From NCBI RefSeq assembly GCF_014696625.1, contig NZ_JACJQL010000045.1:1-47625 (forward strand): a DNA stretch of 47,625 bases, read 5' to 3'. This stretch comes from Nostoc parmelioides FACHB-3921 (GTDB lineage: Bacteria; Cyanobacteriota; Cyanobacteriia; Cyanobacteriales; Nostocaceae). The position numbers were made by a program, and so were the translations under genes. The notes below the pieces were generated by a model, which ran no database searches, had not been told where the DNA came from, and saw only the letters and a list, made by a program, of their open reading frames with translations. Below, piece after piece: positions 20,598 to 28,316 of this stretch (within the stretch, counting starts at the first letter, position 1; each line of letters begins with the position of its first letter).

Positions 20598-20732
20598 CTA
20601 TCCAGCCTAGTGTAGATGTTTACACAATTAGATACTTATGTTACGCGAAATTTATTACTATCTAAAGTGTAAGTCTAGGATAAATATATCCTTATCTGTT
20701 AGGAGTTACACAGGTTTCATAAATTGCTGATT

Positions 20733-20796
20733 GAGTCAACAGTCAACGGTCAACATTGCAAGATTTTGGACTATGGACTATGGACTAATGACTAAT
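20733..20796. repeat. STRRs (GTCAACGG and GGACTAT tracts)
   Basis: Two adjoining repeat tracts. One is of GTCAAC units (20733-20756). The other has three copies of GGACTAT/GGACTAA (20767-20790), running into the 3' end of the flavoprotein gene, whose stop codon (20785-20787, minus strand) and last residue or two lie in repeat sequence. Confidence 0.7.
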
Positions 20797-22290
20797 TTGC
20801 CTAACTACAGTTAAGGCCGAGTAGCTGACACCGGCTGTCCCTTCTCCAGGGTGGGTGGAGTCACCAACTAACCACAGATGGTCAATGGGTGTACGATTCG
20901 CAAAACCAAAGGGGCCAAATGTGGGGATTCTTTGACCAATACCGCCGACTATACCGCGATCGCGTCCGGTGTAATGGGCGAAGGTGCGCGGTGTAGCAGC
21001 TTCTTGATAAATAATCGTTTCCGGTTTGAGATAAAAGTATTGAGCTAATTTGGCGATCGCTTCTTGGGTAAATTTCTGTTTCAACCCTGGGTAATCTTCA
21101 GTACTCCACCACTGTTGGGGGTCTACAAAGGATGAGGCGATGATTGTAGCTTGTCCTGCTGGCGCGCGTCCATCACCAGCATGACTGACAGACACAAACA
21201 AAGAGTTATTCTCCCCAATGGGGCCATCAGCATCATACAAAAACTGCAAATGGGGGGGACATTCGGGCGGGATAGCGCTAGCATCTACACCCAAATACAC
21301 AACAAACGCCCCTGATGCTTGGGGAAGTTTATTGACGCGTTGTTTATAGCCTGATGGAACCTTGTCGCCTAATAGCTGCACTAAGTTCTGCACAGTCACG
21401 TTAGCAACTACATGGTCTGCTGTTTCTGTCCACACTTCGCCGGTTTTTTGGTTTCTGATAACGACAGCAGAGGCTTTACCGTTTTCTACCTTGATTTGTT
21501 CAACAGTATGGCGCATCAATAATTTACCGCCATCTCTTTCTAAGGCTTCGACTAGGCGATCGCTCAATACCTGCATACTACCTTCTAGGTGAAATAATCC
21601 CTGTGGTAGTTGGGACACACTCAACGCCGTTGCAGCATAAAGTAAAGCTGTCTCTTCAGCGTTGACTTGAGAATATAGCTTGAGTTGCAAATCCAAAAAC
21701 GTCCTCAGTCGGTGGTCATTTCCCAACCCACACAACCTTAAAGCATCACCCACGGTAAATAATGTGAAGGGTACAGTAACTAAGGTACTGGGACGTACCG
21801 CCTGGGTTAACTGCCACAAATCCCATAAATTACGGGGCGGTAAAACTGGGTCACGTCCTTGAAACTCCCAACTGGCATCAAATAAAGTAGCCATCAATTG
21901 CCAAAATGGTTCACTCCCAGGAAATTGTCTTTGGCGTTCTTCTTGCCACTTCTCAGGATCACGCCAGACATTGATAGGTGTATTTTCCCCAGGTAAATAA
22001 ACTGCACAAGCAGGGTCACAAGGTGTTGCATCTGGTAAATCTATTTCCAGTTCGGAAAAGATGCGGTGATGGATTCCCCCCGGTTCTAACCCTGCAACCT
22101 GAGTTGCACCCACATCAAAGGTGAATCCTTGGCGTTTAAATGTAGAAGCACAACCCCCAGGAACGAGGGCTTGGTCTAAGATCAGGACGCTGTAACCACG
22201 ATGAGCTAATAATGCACCAGCCGTCAACCCACCAATTCCCGCACCAATCACAACTACACGGGGTTTATTTTGCTTAACAATATTAGACAT
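20785..22290 (-). CDS. crtD: CrtI-family carotenoid desaturase/isomerase, probably C-3',4' desaturase CrtD
   Basis: A 501-residue FAD-dependent enzyme of the phytoene-desaturase family. The N-terminal dinucleotide-binding motif is VVVIGAGIGGLTAGALLA (residues 11-28), followed by GGCASTFKRQGFTFDVGATQ. The C-terminal FAD motif is LWLVGDSTHPGEGTAGVSY (about 474-492). The length and the GATQVAGLEPGGIHH segment fit the cyanobacterial CrtD/CrtISO branch, used in myxol glycoside synthesis or prolycopene isomerisation. I favour CrtD from memory of that branch, but CrtH (isomerase) cannot be excluded without an alignment. It is transcribed alone, divergent from the M16 peptidase. Confidence 0.72.
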   Translation of the reverse strand: MSNIVKQNKPRVVVIGAGIGGLTAGALLAHRGYSVLILDQALVPGGCASTFKRQGFTFDVGATQVAGLEPGGIHHRIFSELEIDLPDATPCDPACAVYLPGENTPINVWRDPEKWQEERQRQFPGSEPFWQLMATLFDASWEFQGRDPVLPPRNLWDLWQLTQAVRPSTLVTVPFTLFTVGDALRLCGLGNDHRLRTFLDLQLKLYSQVNAEETALLYAATALSVSQLPQGLFHLEGSMQVLSDRLVEALERDGGKLLMRHTVEQIKVENGKASAVVIRNQKTGEVWTETADHVVANVTVQNLVQLLGDKVPSGYKQRVNKLPQASGAFVVYLGVDASAIPPECPPHLQFLYDADGPIGENNSLFVSVSHAGDGRAPAGQATIIASSFVDPQQWWSTEDYPGLKQKFTQEAIAKLAQYFYLKPETIIYQEAATPRTFAHYTGRDRGIVGGIGQRIPTFGPFGFANRTPIDHLWLVGDSTHPGEGTAGVSYSALTVVRQISH

Positions 22291-22456
22291 TTAGTTTACA
22301 AAAATTAATATTACTACTCATAATTTTAATGCTCTATGGGTGTCAATGGTCAGTTGTTAGTTGTCCGTTGTTTTTCTATGAGACAAAGAAAATGCCCATA
22401 CCCTAATCTCGTGGCGGATAATATGAAGTAACAGATCTGTTAACTCCCCACTACCC

Positions 22457-23737
22457 ATGACCTCAACCCTGCGGAAACTGCCCCGACTTAATGCCCCAAA
22501 GCTACATACACTACCCAATGGTTTGACCATCATAGTGGAGCAAATGCCAGTTGAAGCCGTGAATCTCAGCTTGTGGATTGATGTTGGCTCATCTGTAGAA
22601 CCTGATGCCATTAACGGCATGGCTCATTTCTTAGAACACATGATTTTCAAAGGAACTGAGCGCCTGGCTAGTGGTGAGTTTGAACGTCACATAGAAGAGC
22701 GGGGCGCTGTAACTAATGCCGCTACTAGCCAAGACTATACTCATTACTATATAAATACTGCTCCTCAAGACTTTGCCAAATTAGCGCCATTACAAATAGA
22801 TGTAGTTTTAAATGCCAGTATTCCTGATGAAGCCTTTGAACGCGAGCGCTTTGTAGTCTTGGAAGAAATCAAACGTTCTGAAGATAACCCCCGCCGTCGC
22901 ACCTTCCGCCGGGCAATGGAAACAGCATTTGCAGAGTTACCCTACCGTCGTCCAGTATTGGGGCCAGAATCGGTGATTTCCCAACTGACACCCCAACAGA
23001 TGCGAGATTTTCACGCTAGTTGGTATCAACCCCAGTCAATCACGGCTGTGGCTGTAGGTAATTTACCGGAAGAACAGTTAATTGAAACTATTGTCGAAGG
23101 ATTTAACCAACTCGAAAAAACTTCCCACTCCCCACTCCCTACTCCCCGCCCCCTCAATCTCGAACCTGCATTTACAGAAATTGTGCGTCGGGAATTTGTG
23201 GATGAAAGTCTTCAGCAAGCAAGACTAATCATGGTTTGGCGAGTTCCTGGGTTGAACCAACTAGAACAGACTTATGGCTTAGATGTTTTGGCGGGTATTT
23301 TGGCACATGGAAGAACATCAAGGTTAGTGCAGGATTTACGGGAAGAACGAGGACTTGTGACTTCGATTTCTGTCAGCAATATGAGTAATCGTTTGCAAGG
23401 AACGTTTTATATTTCCGCTAAGTGTGCGATAGAAGATTTACAAGCCGTAGAGGAAGCGATCGCCCAACATATCCGTAAACTACAAACAGAGTTAGTCACA
23501 GAAAAAGAAATCGCTCGTGTCCGTAAGCGTGTAGCCAACAGATTTATTTTTGGTAACGAAACACCAAGCGATCGCGCTGGATTATATGGATTCTATCAAT
23601 CACTGGTAGGAGATTTAGAACCAGCCTTTAACTACCCAGCCCATATTCAAACCCAAGAAGCACCAGATTTACTCTTGGCTGCTAACCAGTATCTTTGCCC
23701 AGAGGCTTATGGTGTAGTTGTCATGAAACCAGCGTAG
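22457..23737 (+). CDS. M16 family zinc peptidase (processing-peptidase-like)
   Basis: A 426-residue pitrilysin-family peptidase. The inverted zinc motif HxxEH is present as HFLEH (residues 57-61), and the third ligand glutamate is expected in the VVLEEIKRSEDNP segment. The C-terminal half has the family's RLVQDLREERGL motif. Family members degrade or process peptides; the substrate is unknown. A Ser/Pro-rich insert near residues 222-232 (SHSPLPTPRP) is encoded by a run of CCCCACTCCCTACTCCCC at 23121-23154. This is typical of an STRR and probably a recent addition to an inter-domain linker. Confidence 0.9.
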   Translation: MTSTLRKLPRLNAPKLHTLPNGLTIIVEQMPVEAVNLSLWIDVGSSVEPDAINGMAHFLEHMIFKGTERLASGEFERHIEERGAVTNAATSQDYTHYYINTAPQDFAKLAPLQIDVVLNASIPDEAFERERFVVLEEIKRSEDNPRRRTFRRAMETAFAELPYRRPVLGPESVISQLTPQQMRDFHASWYQPQSITAVAVGNLPEEQLIETIVEGFNQLEKTSHSPLPTPRPLNLEPAFTEIVRREFVDESLQQARLIMVWRVPGLNQLEQTYGLDVLAGILAHGRTSRLVQDLREERGLVTSISVSNMSNRLQGTFYISAKCAIEDLQAVEEAIAQHIRKLQTELVTEKEIARVRKRVANRFIFGNETPSDRAGLYGFYQSLVGDLEPAFNYPAHIQTQEAPDLLLAANQYLCPEAYGVVVMKPA

Positions 23738-23740
23738 ATT

Positions 23741-23869
23741 GGGTGTAGGGGTTTAAGGGTTTAAGGGTGTAGGGGTTTAAGGGAACAGATGATAATTTAA
23801 TTAAATCAAGATACCTCATAAATACTATTCTTCTCCTAACCCCTATACCCCTATACCCCTATACCCCTA
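23741..23869. repeat. STRRs in opposing orientation (GGGTGTAGGGGTTTAA / CCCCTATA)
   Basis: Two repeat blocks fill the gap between the M16 and kinase-like genes. Block one (23741-23783) is made of GGGTGTAGGGGTTTAAGG units. Block two (23834-23869) has four copies of CCCCTATA. They are near-complementary and could pair in RNA. The same unit appears inside recJ. Confidence 0.8.
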
Positions 23870-23876
23870 ATTAACA

Positions 23877-24740
23877 ATGTGGAATGAAATAGATACGCAA
23901 ATTAGCAGGGTGACTGGCGAAAAGTTTCAGAGTCAGCAGAGGCGATCGGTTAGTGGTGGATGTATTAACCAGGGCTATGCTGTTTCTGATGGTAAATTGA
24001 CGTACTTTGTCAAACTCAACCAAGCATCTCAAGTTGCCATGTTTGAGGCGGAAGCCCTGGGGTTAGAGCAAATGTTGGCGACCAATAGCATCCGTGTCCC
24101 CAAACCGATTTGTTGGGGGATTGCGGGTAACTCTGGCTACATTGTTTTGGAATGGCTAGAAATGGGAGGCGGTAACACCAATTCCTGGGAAGAGATGGGA
24201 CGCAATTTGGCGAAAATGCACCAAGCTACCAGCCAGAAAGGATACGGCTGGGACATCAATAACACTATCGGTTCCACACCCCAAATCAACACTTGGACGG
24301 AAGATTGGACGGAATTTTATAGCAAACATCGCCTTGGTTATCAATTTCAGTTAGCTAGGCGACGGGGTGGTAGTTTTCCTAAACAAGATGAGTTACTAGG
24401 TGCGCTTCCAGAACTATTGGCAGATCATCAAGTACAACCAGCCTTAGTACACGGTGATTTATGGGGTGGAAATGCTGGATGTACAGTTTCAGGGGAACCC
24501 GTGATATTTGATCCAGCCACTTATTTTGGGGATAGAGAAGTTGATATTGCCATGACAGAACTTTTTGGCGGTTTCCCCGCAGCTTTTTACAAAGGTTATA
24601 ACCAAGTATTTCCTTTAGATGCTGGCTATGAAAAACGGAAAACACTCTATAACCTGTATCACATCCTCAATCACTTCAATTTATTTGGTGGTGGTTATGC
24701 TTCCCAAGCCAATCGAATGATTGAGCAGATTTTGCATTGA
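23877..24740 (+). CDS. Fructosamine kinase family protein
   Basis: A 287-residue protein with the aminoglycoside-phosphotransferase-like fold. The N-terminal lobe has SGGCINQGYAV and YFVKLN (the ATP-binding lysine). The catalytic loop is LVHGDLWGGNAG (near residue 190), followed by the metal-binding segment VIFDPATYFGDREVDIAM. Members phosphorylate protein-bound ketoamines (deglycation repair) or small ketosamines. It sits between STRRs and before recJ on the same strand; no functional link is evident. Confidence 0.88.
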   Translation: MWNEIDTQISRVTGEKFQSQQRRSVSGGCINQGYAVSDGKLTYFVKLNQASQVAMFEAEALGLEQMLATNSIRVPKPICWGIAGNSGYIVLEWLEMGGGNTNSWEEMGRNLAKMHQATSQKGYGWDINNTIGSTPQINTWTEDWTEFYSKHRLGYQFQLARRRGGSFPKQDELLGALPELLADHQVQPALVHGDLWGGNAGCTVSGEPVIFDPATYFGDREVDIAMTELFGGFPAAFYKGYNQVFPLDAGYEKRKTLYNLYHILNHFNLFGGGYASQANRMIEQILH

Positions 24741-24821
24741 ATTGGCGATCGCATCAATTACGATATATTTGGTTTCGTTAGTAAGCTAATGCGCCCCTAA
24801 ATCCCATAACTATTCATCAAG

Positions 24822-24862
24822 GCTGTTAACTGTTGACTGTTAACGGTCAACCGTCAACAGCT
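24822..24862. repeat. STRR with dyad symmetry (GTTAACTGTTGAC)
   Basis: GCTGTTAACTGTTGACTG is followed by TTAACGG and by TCAACCGTCAACAGC, giving an imperfect hairpin just upstream of recJ. It belongs to the same repeat family as 13803-13846. Confidence 0.7.
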
Positions 24863-24873
24863 ATAGTATTTAA

Positions 24874-27024
24874 ATGCTAGACCGATTTCCTACGGAAGTA
24901 TCAAAACCTCGGCGGCGCTTACCTAATCAGCGTTGGCAAATTCACTTACAAAAAACAGACCTAGCTCAAAAACTGGCAGATGTAACAAATCTTTCGTCTA
25001 TTGTTTGTCAGTTATTGATTAATCGGGGTATTGAAACACCAGAACAAGCACAAGCATTTTTAGAGCCTGAATCCTTAAATTTACCCTCGCCATTAGCAGA
25101 ATTTCCAGACTTGGCGATGAGTGTGGAGTTATTACAACAGGCGATCGCTTGCCAAAGTAAAATAGCAATTTGCGGTGATTATGATGCAGATGGGATGACT
25201 AGCACCGCTTTACTCTTGCGTAGTCTTCGCAGTTTAGGCGCTCAAGTAGATTATGCTATTCCTAGCCGGATGCACGAAGGTTATGGCATCAATAAGCGGA
25301 TTGTAGAAGAATTTCATAGTGAAGGTGTCAGATTAATTCTCACTGTTGATAATGGGATTTCTGCATTTGAACCAATCGCTAGAGCCAAAGAACTGGGTTT
25401 AAATGTGATTATCACCGACCATCACGACATTCCCCAAAAACTACCACCAGCCGATGCAATCCTCAACCCGAAACTCATCGCTGAATCTTCACCATATCGG
25501 GGTGTAGCTGGTGTTGGTGTTGCCTATATTTTGGCAGTATCCTTGGCACAAAAGCTAGACAAAACCAAAGGCTTAATTCAGCCGATGTTAGCACTGTTCA
25601 CCTTAGGAACGATCGCAGATTTAGCCCCCTTAAGTGGTGTCAACCGTCGCTGGGTAAAACGCGGTTTAAAGCTATTACCTAAATCCCAATTACCAGGGGT
25701 ACAGGCGTTAATTCAAGTTGCGGGAGTACAAGCCACAGGTGAGGGTGTAGGGGTGCAGGGGTCTAAGGGTGTAGGGAAAGACAAACTAATACTCCCCGTC
25801 CAATCCCCAGTTACCACCCCTAAAACTCTCAAACCAGAAGATATCGGCTTTCGTTTGGGGCCGCGTATCAATGCGGTGGGGAGGATTGGCGACCCTTTGA
25901 CAGTCATCGAATTACTGACAACGGATGATGAGGGGCTGGCGTTGGAACGCGCTATGCAGTGCGAACAGGCTAATACTAGTCGTCAGCAAATGTGCGAAGA
26001 AATCGAACAACAAGCGATCGCCCACGTAGAAGATTTGTACGCAACATCTCTACAGCAAGACCGGGTATTAGTTGTCATCCAACCCCATTGGCATCATGGT
26101 GTAATAGGTATTGTCGCCTCCCGCTTGGTGGAACGTTACGGCGTTCCCGTCTTTATTGGTACTTATGAAGATGAAGAACTAATTCGCGGTTCAGCGAGGG
26201 GTATCCCAGAATTTAATATATTTGCTGCTTTAGAATATTGTCACGACTTGCTGGGTAAATATGGTGGTCATAAAGCAGCAGGTGGATTTTCTTTCCCAGC
26301 TAGTAATTTACAGAAGTTGCGATCGCGTCTGTGTGAGTTTGCTAATCAATGTTTGCAACCCCAGCACCTCAAGCCGTTATTGCAAATTGATGTTGAGGCT
26401 AACTTTAATCAAATCCATCAGGAACTTTACCAACAGCTAAATTCTCTCCACCCTTGCGGTATTGATAACCCCGATCCGGTTTTTTGGACACCCAACGTTC
26501 AAGTTGTAGAACAGCAAATAGTTGGCAAAGGCCATATTAAAGTCACACTCAGCCAAACTATAAACGGTCAACAATATCAATTTAAAGCGATCGCTTGGCG
26601 TTGGCGTGATTATTACCCCTTACCAGCAAGATTAGATATAGCTTATAAATTGCGCGAAAATAACTTTAATGGCAATACTAGCCTGGAGTTGGAATTAATA
26701 GGTGTAAGACTGGCACAGAAACAACTTGAGGCGCAGTCCAACCAGTTACAACTTTTTTATCAAGCTTCTCCCAAACCTTTAAAAACCGCCTTCAAGCACA
26801 ATCAACGTCAATATACTTGCGGGGTTTATCAAAATAATTCTCTTACCGAACTAAGAATCAAAAATTCAGATGGCAAAGTTCTAGTGATGCAGCCAGGAAG
26901 TACAATTGGATTACTAGGAACTAGTCGTGAAGATGCCCTAGAAATTGACCTAACCTTACCCCAATACGATTCTATTATTCAAGCTGCTATACAAGCATTA
27001 TCAATGCTGAGTACTGAGTGCTGA
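24874..27024 (+). CDS. recJ: Single-stranded-DNA-specific exonuclease RecJ
   Basis: A 716-residue 5'-3' single-strand exonuclease. The DHH phosphoesterase motifs are visible: DYDADGMTS (102-110), LTVDNG (156-161) and the DHH itself (TDHHD, 181-185). DHHA1 motifs include GVIGIVASRLVERYGVP and a later GGHKAAGGF. An OB-like and a C-terminal domain follow. The DHH domain is interrupted at about residues 287-318 by GEGVGVQGSKGVGK and a Pro/Thr-rich stretch. This is encoded by an STRR (25738-25780) of the same type as at 23741, kept in frame. The last residues (MLSTEC) also come from an STRR at 27003-27024. Confidence 0.95.
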   Translation: MLDRFPTEVSKPRRRLPNQRWQIHLQKTDLAQKLADVTNLSSIVCQLLINRGIETPEQAQAFLEPESLNLPSPLAEFPDLAMSVELLQQAIACQSKIAICGDYDADGMTSTALLLRSLRSLGAQVDYAIPSRMHEGYGINKRIVEEFHSEGVRLILTVDNGISAFEPIARAKELGLNVIITDHHDIPQKLPPADAILNPKLIAESSPYRGVAGVGVAYILAVSLAQKLDKTKGLIQPMLALFTLGTIADLAPLSGVNRRWVKRGLKLLPKSQLPGVQALIQVAGVQATGEGVGVQGSKGVGKDKLILPVQSPVTTPKTLKPEDIGFRLGPRINAVGRIGDPLTVIELLTTDDEGLALERAMQCEQANTSRQQMCEEIEQQAIAHVEDLYATSLQQDRVLVVIQPHWHHGVIGIVASRLVERYGVPVFIGTYEDEELIRGSARGIPEFNIFAALEYCHDLLGKYGGHKAAGGFSFPASNLQKLRSRLCEFANQCLQPQHLKPLLQIDVEANFNQIHQELYQQLNSLHPCGIDNPDPVFWTPNVQVVEQQIVGKGHIKVTLSQTINGQQYQFKAIAWRWRDYYPLPARLDIAYKLRENNFNGNTSLELELIGVRLAQKQLEAQSNQLQLFYQASPKPLKTAFKHNQRQYTCGVYQNNSLTELRIKNSDGKVLVMQPGSTIGLLGTSREDALEIDLTLPQYDSIIQAAIQALSMLSTEC
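25738..25780 (+). repeat. In-frame STRR inside recJ
   Basis: GGTGTAGGGGTGCAGGGG followed by TCTAAGGGTGTAGGG matches the intergenic repeat at 23741-23783. It is translated as Gly/Val-rich sequence between two conserved parts of the DHH domain. Confidence 0.75.
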
Positions 27025-27062
27025 GTAATAAATTAATTTCACCATCACTCAGCGCTCATTAC
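27003..27062. repeat. STRR at the recJ 3' end (GCTGAGTACTGAGT units, inverted copy)
   Basis: Repeats of TGAGTGCTGAGT overlap the recJ stop. An inverted copy, CACTCAGCGCTCATTACTC, follows at 27044-27062. GAGTAAT/ATTACTC can pair, giving a hairpin between convergent recJ and psb30 that may serve as a terminator. Confidence 0.6.
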
Positions 27063-27064
27063 TC

Positions 27065-27187
27065 TTATAGGTTGCCGTTGCGGAATGCCAGCACAAAAAT
27101 CACAGCAGGCCCAGCAATGATTATTAGTGCAACAGAGGTTAGCTGGAAAATAACTTCCCAATTGATGTTGGCTAAAGCGTCAAACAT
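27065..27187 (-). CDS. psb30: Photosystem II protein Psb30 (Ycf12)
   Basis: A 40-residue, single-helix membrane protein of the photosystem II core. It starts MFDALANINWEVIFQLTS, continues into a hydrophobic helix ending AGPAVIFVLAF and closes with RNGNL. This matches cyanobacterial Psb30/Ycf12 in length and sequence as I know it. ATG is at 27185-27187 and TAA at 27065-27067. It is convergent with recJ and divergent from the cysteine-cluster gene; the promoter should be in 27188-27313. Confidence 0.93.
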   Translation of the reverse strand: MFDALANINWEVIFQLTSVALIIIAGPAVIFVLAFRNGNL

Positions 27188-27313
27188 TTGTCTCTATTCC
27201 TCCCAATTGTCTTAGAATTACTCAGTTGCAGTTGCAAAACCCGTATTAGATCATATCCGGCGATCGCCTGCAATATTTAATTTACTTAATAAAAGTATAG
27301 GAAAAAACATAAA

Positions 27314-27664
27314 ATGGCAAACTGGCAATGCGTCAAACAATGTGGAGCCTGCTGCAATCTTGACCCAGCAGAACGCCCGGAAATAGAAGACTATCTCACA
27401 CCAGATGAACTGGAACTTTACTTCAGCATGGTAGGCGAAGGCGGATGGTGCGTTAACTTTGACCATACCACAAGAGAATGTCGCATCTACTCAACGCGTC
27501 CCCGCTTCTGCCGCGTAGAGCCAGATATATTTCAGGATATGTATGGTATTGAATCAGAAGAACTGAATGATTTTGCTATTGAGTGCTGTCGCCAACAAAT
27601 TGAGGGGGTGTATGGTGACAGAAGTTTAGAAATGCTACGTTTTGATAAAGCTGTGGGGATGTAA
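27314..27664 (+). CDS. YkgJ family cysteine-cluster (zinc/iron-chelating) protein
   Basis: A 116-residue protein of the CxxCxxCC family. It has CVKQCGACCNL (residues 5-15), a further Cys in GGWCVNFD, the Cys pair CRIYSTRPRFCRV, and a late Cys (AIECCRQQ). These eight or so cysteines are expected to bind Zn or an Fe-S cluster. The biochemical role of the family is not settled. It is the last intact host gene before the transposon; a terminator-like hairpin follows at 27808-27848, after an 83-bp palindrome. Confidence 0.87.
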   Translation: MANWQCVKQCGACCNLDPAERPEIEDYLTPDELELYFSMVGEGGWCVNFDHTTRECRIYSTRPRFCRVEPDIFQDMYGIESEELNDFAIECCRQQIEGVYGDRSLEMLRFDKAVGM

Positions 27665-27702
27665 ATTTATGTGAAGCTAGTTTTAATCTGAGATGTCTAT
27701 TA

Positions 27703-27785
27703 AATAATTCTTTAAAACTGACAATAATTATTTAATGGACACCATTTGTCCATTAAATAATTATTGTCCACTTTAAAGAATTATT
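27703..27785. repeat. 83-bp near-perfect palindrome, ACA-5bp-TGT centre
   Basis: The inner arms are 22 bp and perfectly complementary (27720-27741 and 27747-27768), separated by CCATT. After a 3-nt mismatch on each side the outer arms are 14 bp and perfect (27703-27716 and 27772-27785, TTTAAAGAATTATT). The inner arms meet as GGACA-ccatt-TGTCC. It lies between the YkgJ-type gene and the transposon left end. It may be a MITE-like element, a transposon end-to-end junction, or a strong cruciform/terminator. Confidence 0.85.
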
Positions 27786-27807
27786 GTCATCTCTGCAAAC
27801 CACATCT

Positions 27808-27848
27808 AAATCGCCATAACCATTATGTATGAAGGATTATGGCGATTT
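27808..27848 (+). terminator. Terminator-like hairpin after the YkgJ-type gene
   Basis: AAATCGCCATAA pairs perfectly with TTATGGCGATTT around a 17-nt loop. A short T run follows. It would end transcription from 27314-27664. Confidence 0.6.
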
Positions 27849-27883
27849 TCAGCCCATGATTATTCTCTGGTTACTTTTAAATC

Positions 27884-27930
27884 AAATGATGTCATAAATA
27901 CTCTAAAATTTTAAAGTAAATGATGTCATA
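27884..27930 (+). promoter_or_regulatory. Two 13-bp direct repeats upstream of an interrupted ORF
   Basis: AAATGATGTCATA occurs at 27884-27896 and again at 27918-27930, 34 bp apart, just upstream of the ORF starting at 27948. The spacing of about three helical turns suggests paired operator sites, perhaps for an autoregulated host gene. No factor can be named. Confidence 0.45.
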
Positions 27931-27947
27931 TTTTTTAGGTACAGATT

Positions 27948-28073
27948 ATGCCCAGAAAGTCTACCAGTCAACCTTTTTCAGGATTTGAGACTGAAGACAC
28001 AGCACAAACGGAGGAAAAACAAACAAAGCATCTACTCGTTAACTGTCGATTGCCAAATTATTTGACCACTTGA
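27948..28073 (+). pseudogene. 5' fragment of a host gene cut by the transposon
   Basis: ATG at 27948 opens a frame whose first 32 codons (MPRKSTSQPFSGFETEDTAQ and on to KHLLVN) are host DNA. The reading then continues into the transposon left end from 28044 and stops at TGA 28071-28073. The fragment is hydrophilic and unrecognised. The remainder would be expected beyond the right end, outside this window. A small intact peptide gene is possible but less likely, since its last nine codons lie in transposon-end sequence. Confidence 0.5.
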
Positions 28074-28269
28074 CAAATTAATGTTTTTGAAAATATTTCT
28101 CTCAAAACCCTTGCGTGGCAAGGGTTTTATTATTTTAGGCTCAACATACACAAGTTTAAATTTATTGCCAAAATAGCTGTCCTCTTTTGAAAAACTGCCA
28201 AAATATCTGTCCTTGTTTGAAAAATGGCTTAAGCTAACATTTTTACCAAAATTGACAAAATAATGTCTG
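28050..28269 (+). repeat. CAST left-end TnsB binding sites (five copies)
   Basis: Related 16-18 bp motifs lie at 28050 (TTGCCAAATTATTTGACC), 28070 (TTGACAAATTAATGTT), 28165 (TTGCCAAAATAGCTGTCC), 28195 (CTGCCAAAATATCTGTCC) and 28252 (TTGACAAAATAATGTCTG). Sites three and four are embedded in a 30-bp direct repeat that also includes TTTGAAAAA. The consensus TTGMCAAAWTADNTGTCC resembles the TnsB sites of other V-K CAST ends. The last site overlaps the tnsB promoter region, allowing TnsB autoregulation. Confidence 0.8.
28104..28128 (+). terminator. Intrinsic terminator within the left end
   Basis: AAAACCCTTG and CAAGGGTTTT form a perfect 10-bp stem around CGTGG, followed by ATTATTTT. It lies between the outer and inner TnsB sites and would block host transcription from reading into tnsB. 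Confidence 0.85.
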
Positions 28270-28296
28270 CTTAATAGTACAATACAACTACGTTTG

Positions 28297-28312
28297 TATT
28301 AAACATAAATGT
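28297..28312 (+). promoter_or_regulatory. tnsB promoter -10 region with CvkR-type operator
   Basis: TATTAA (28297-28302) is followed directly by the dyad ACATAAATGT (28303-28312), four bases before the tnsB ATG. The same arrangement (TATTAT then ACATATATGT) precedes cas12k. The published CvkR repressor of Anabaena sp. PCC 7120 binds an ACAT/ATGT dyad at both genes. Here the half-sites are two bases apart. An alternative -10 is TACAAT at 28278-28283, with TTGACA of the last TnsB site as a wide-spaced -35. Confidence 0.6.
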
Positions 28313-28316
28313 AAAT

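Noticed and set aside
27665..28043. tRNA gene as homing target beside the CAST
   Set aside because: No cloverleaf or T-arm consensus could be found in this stretch.
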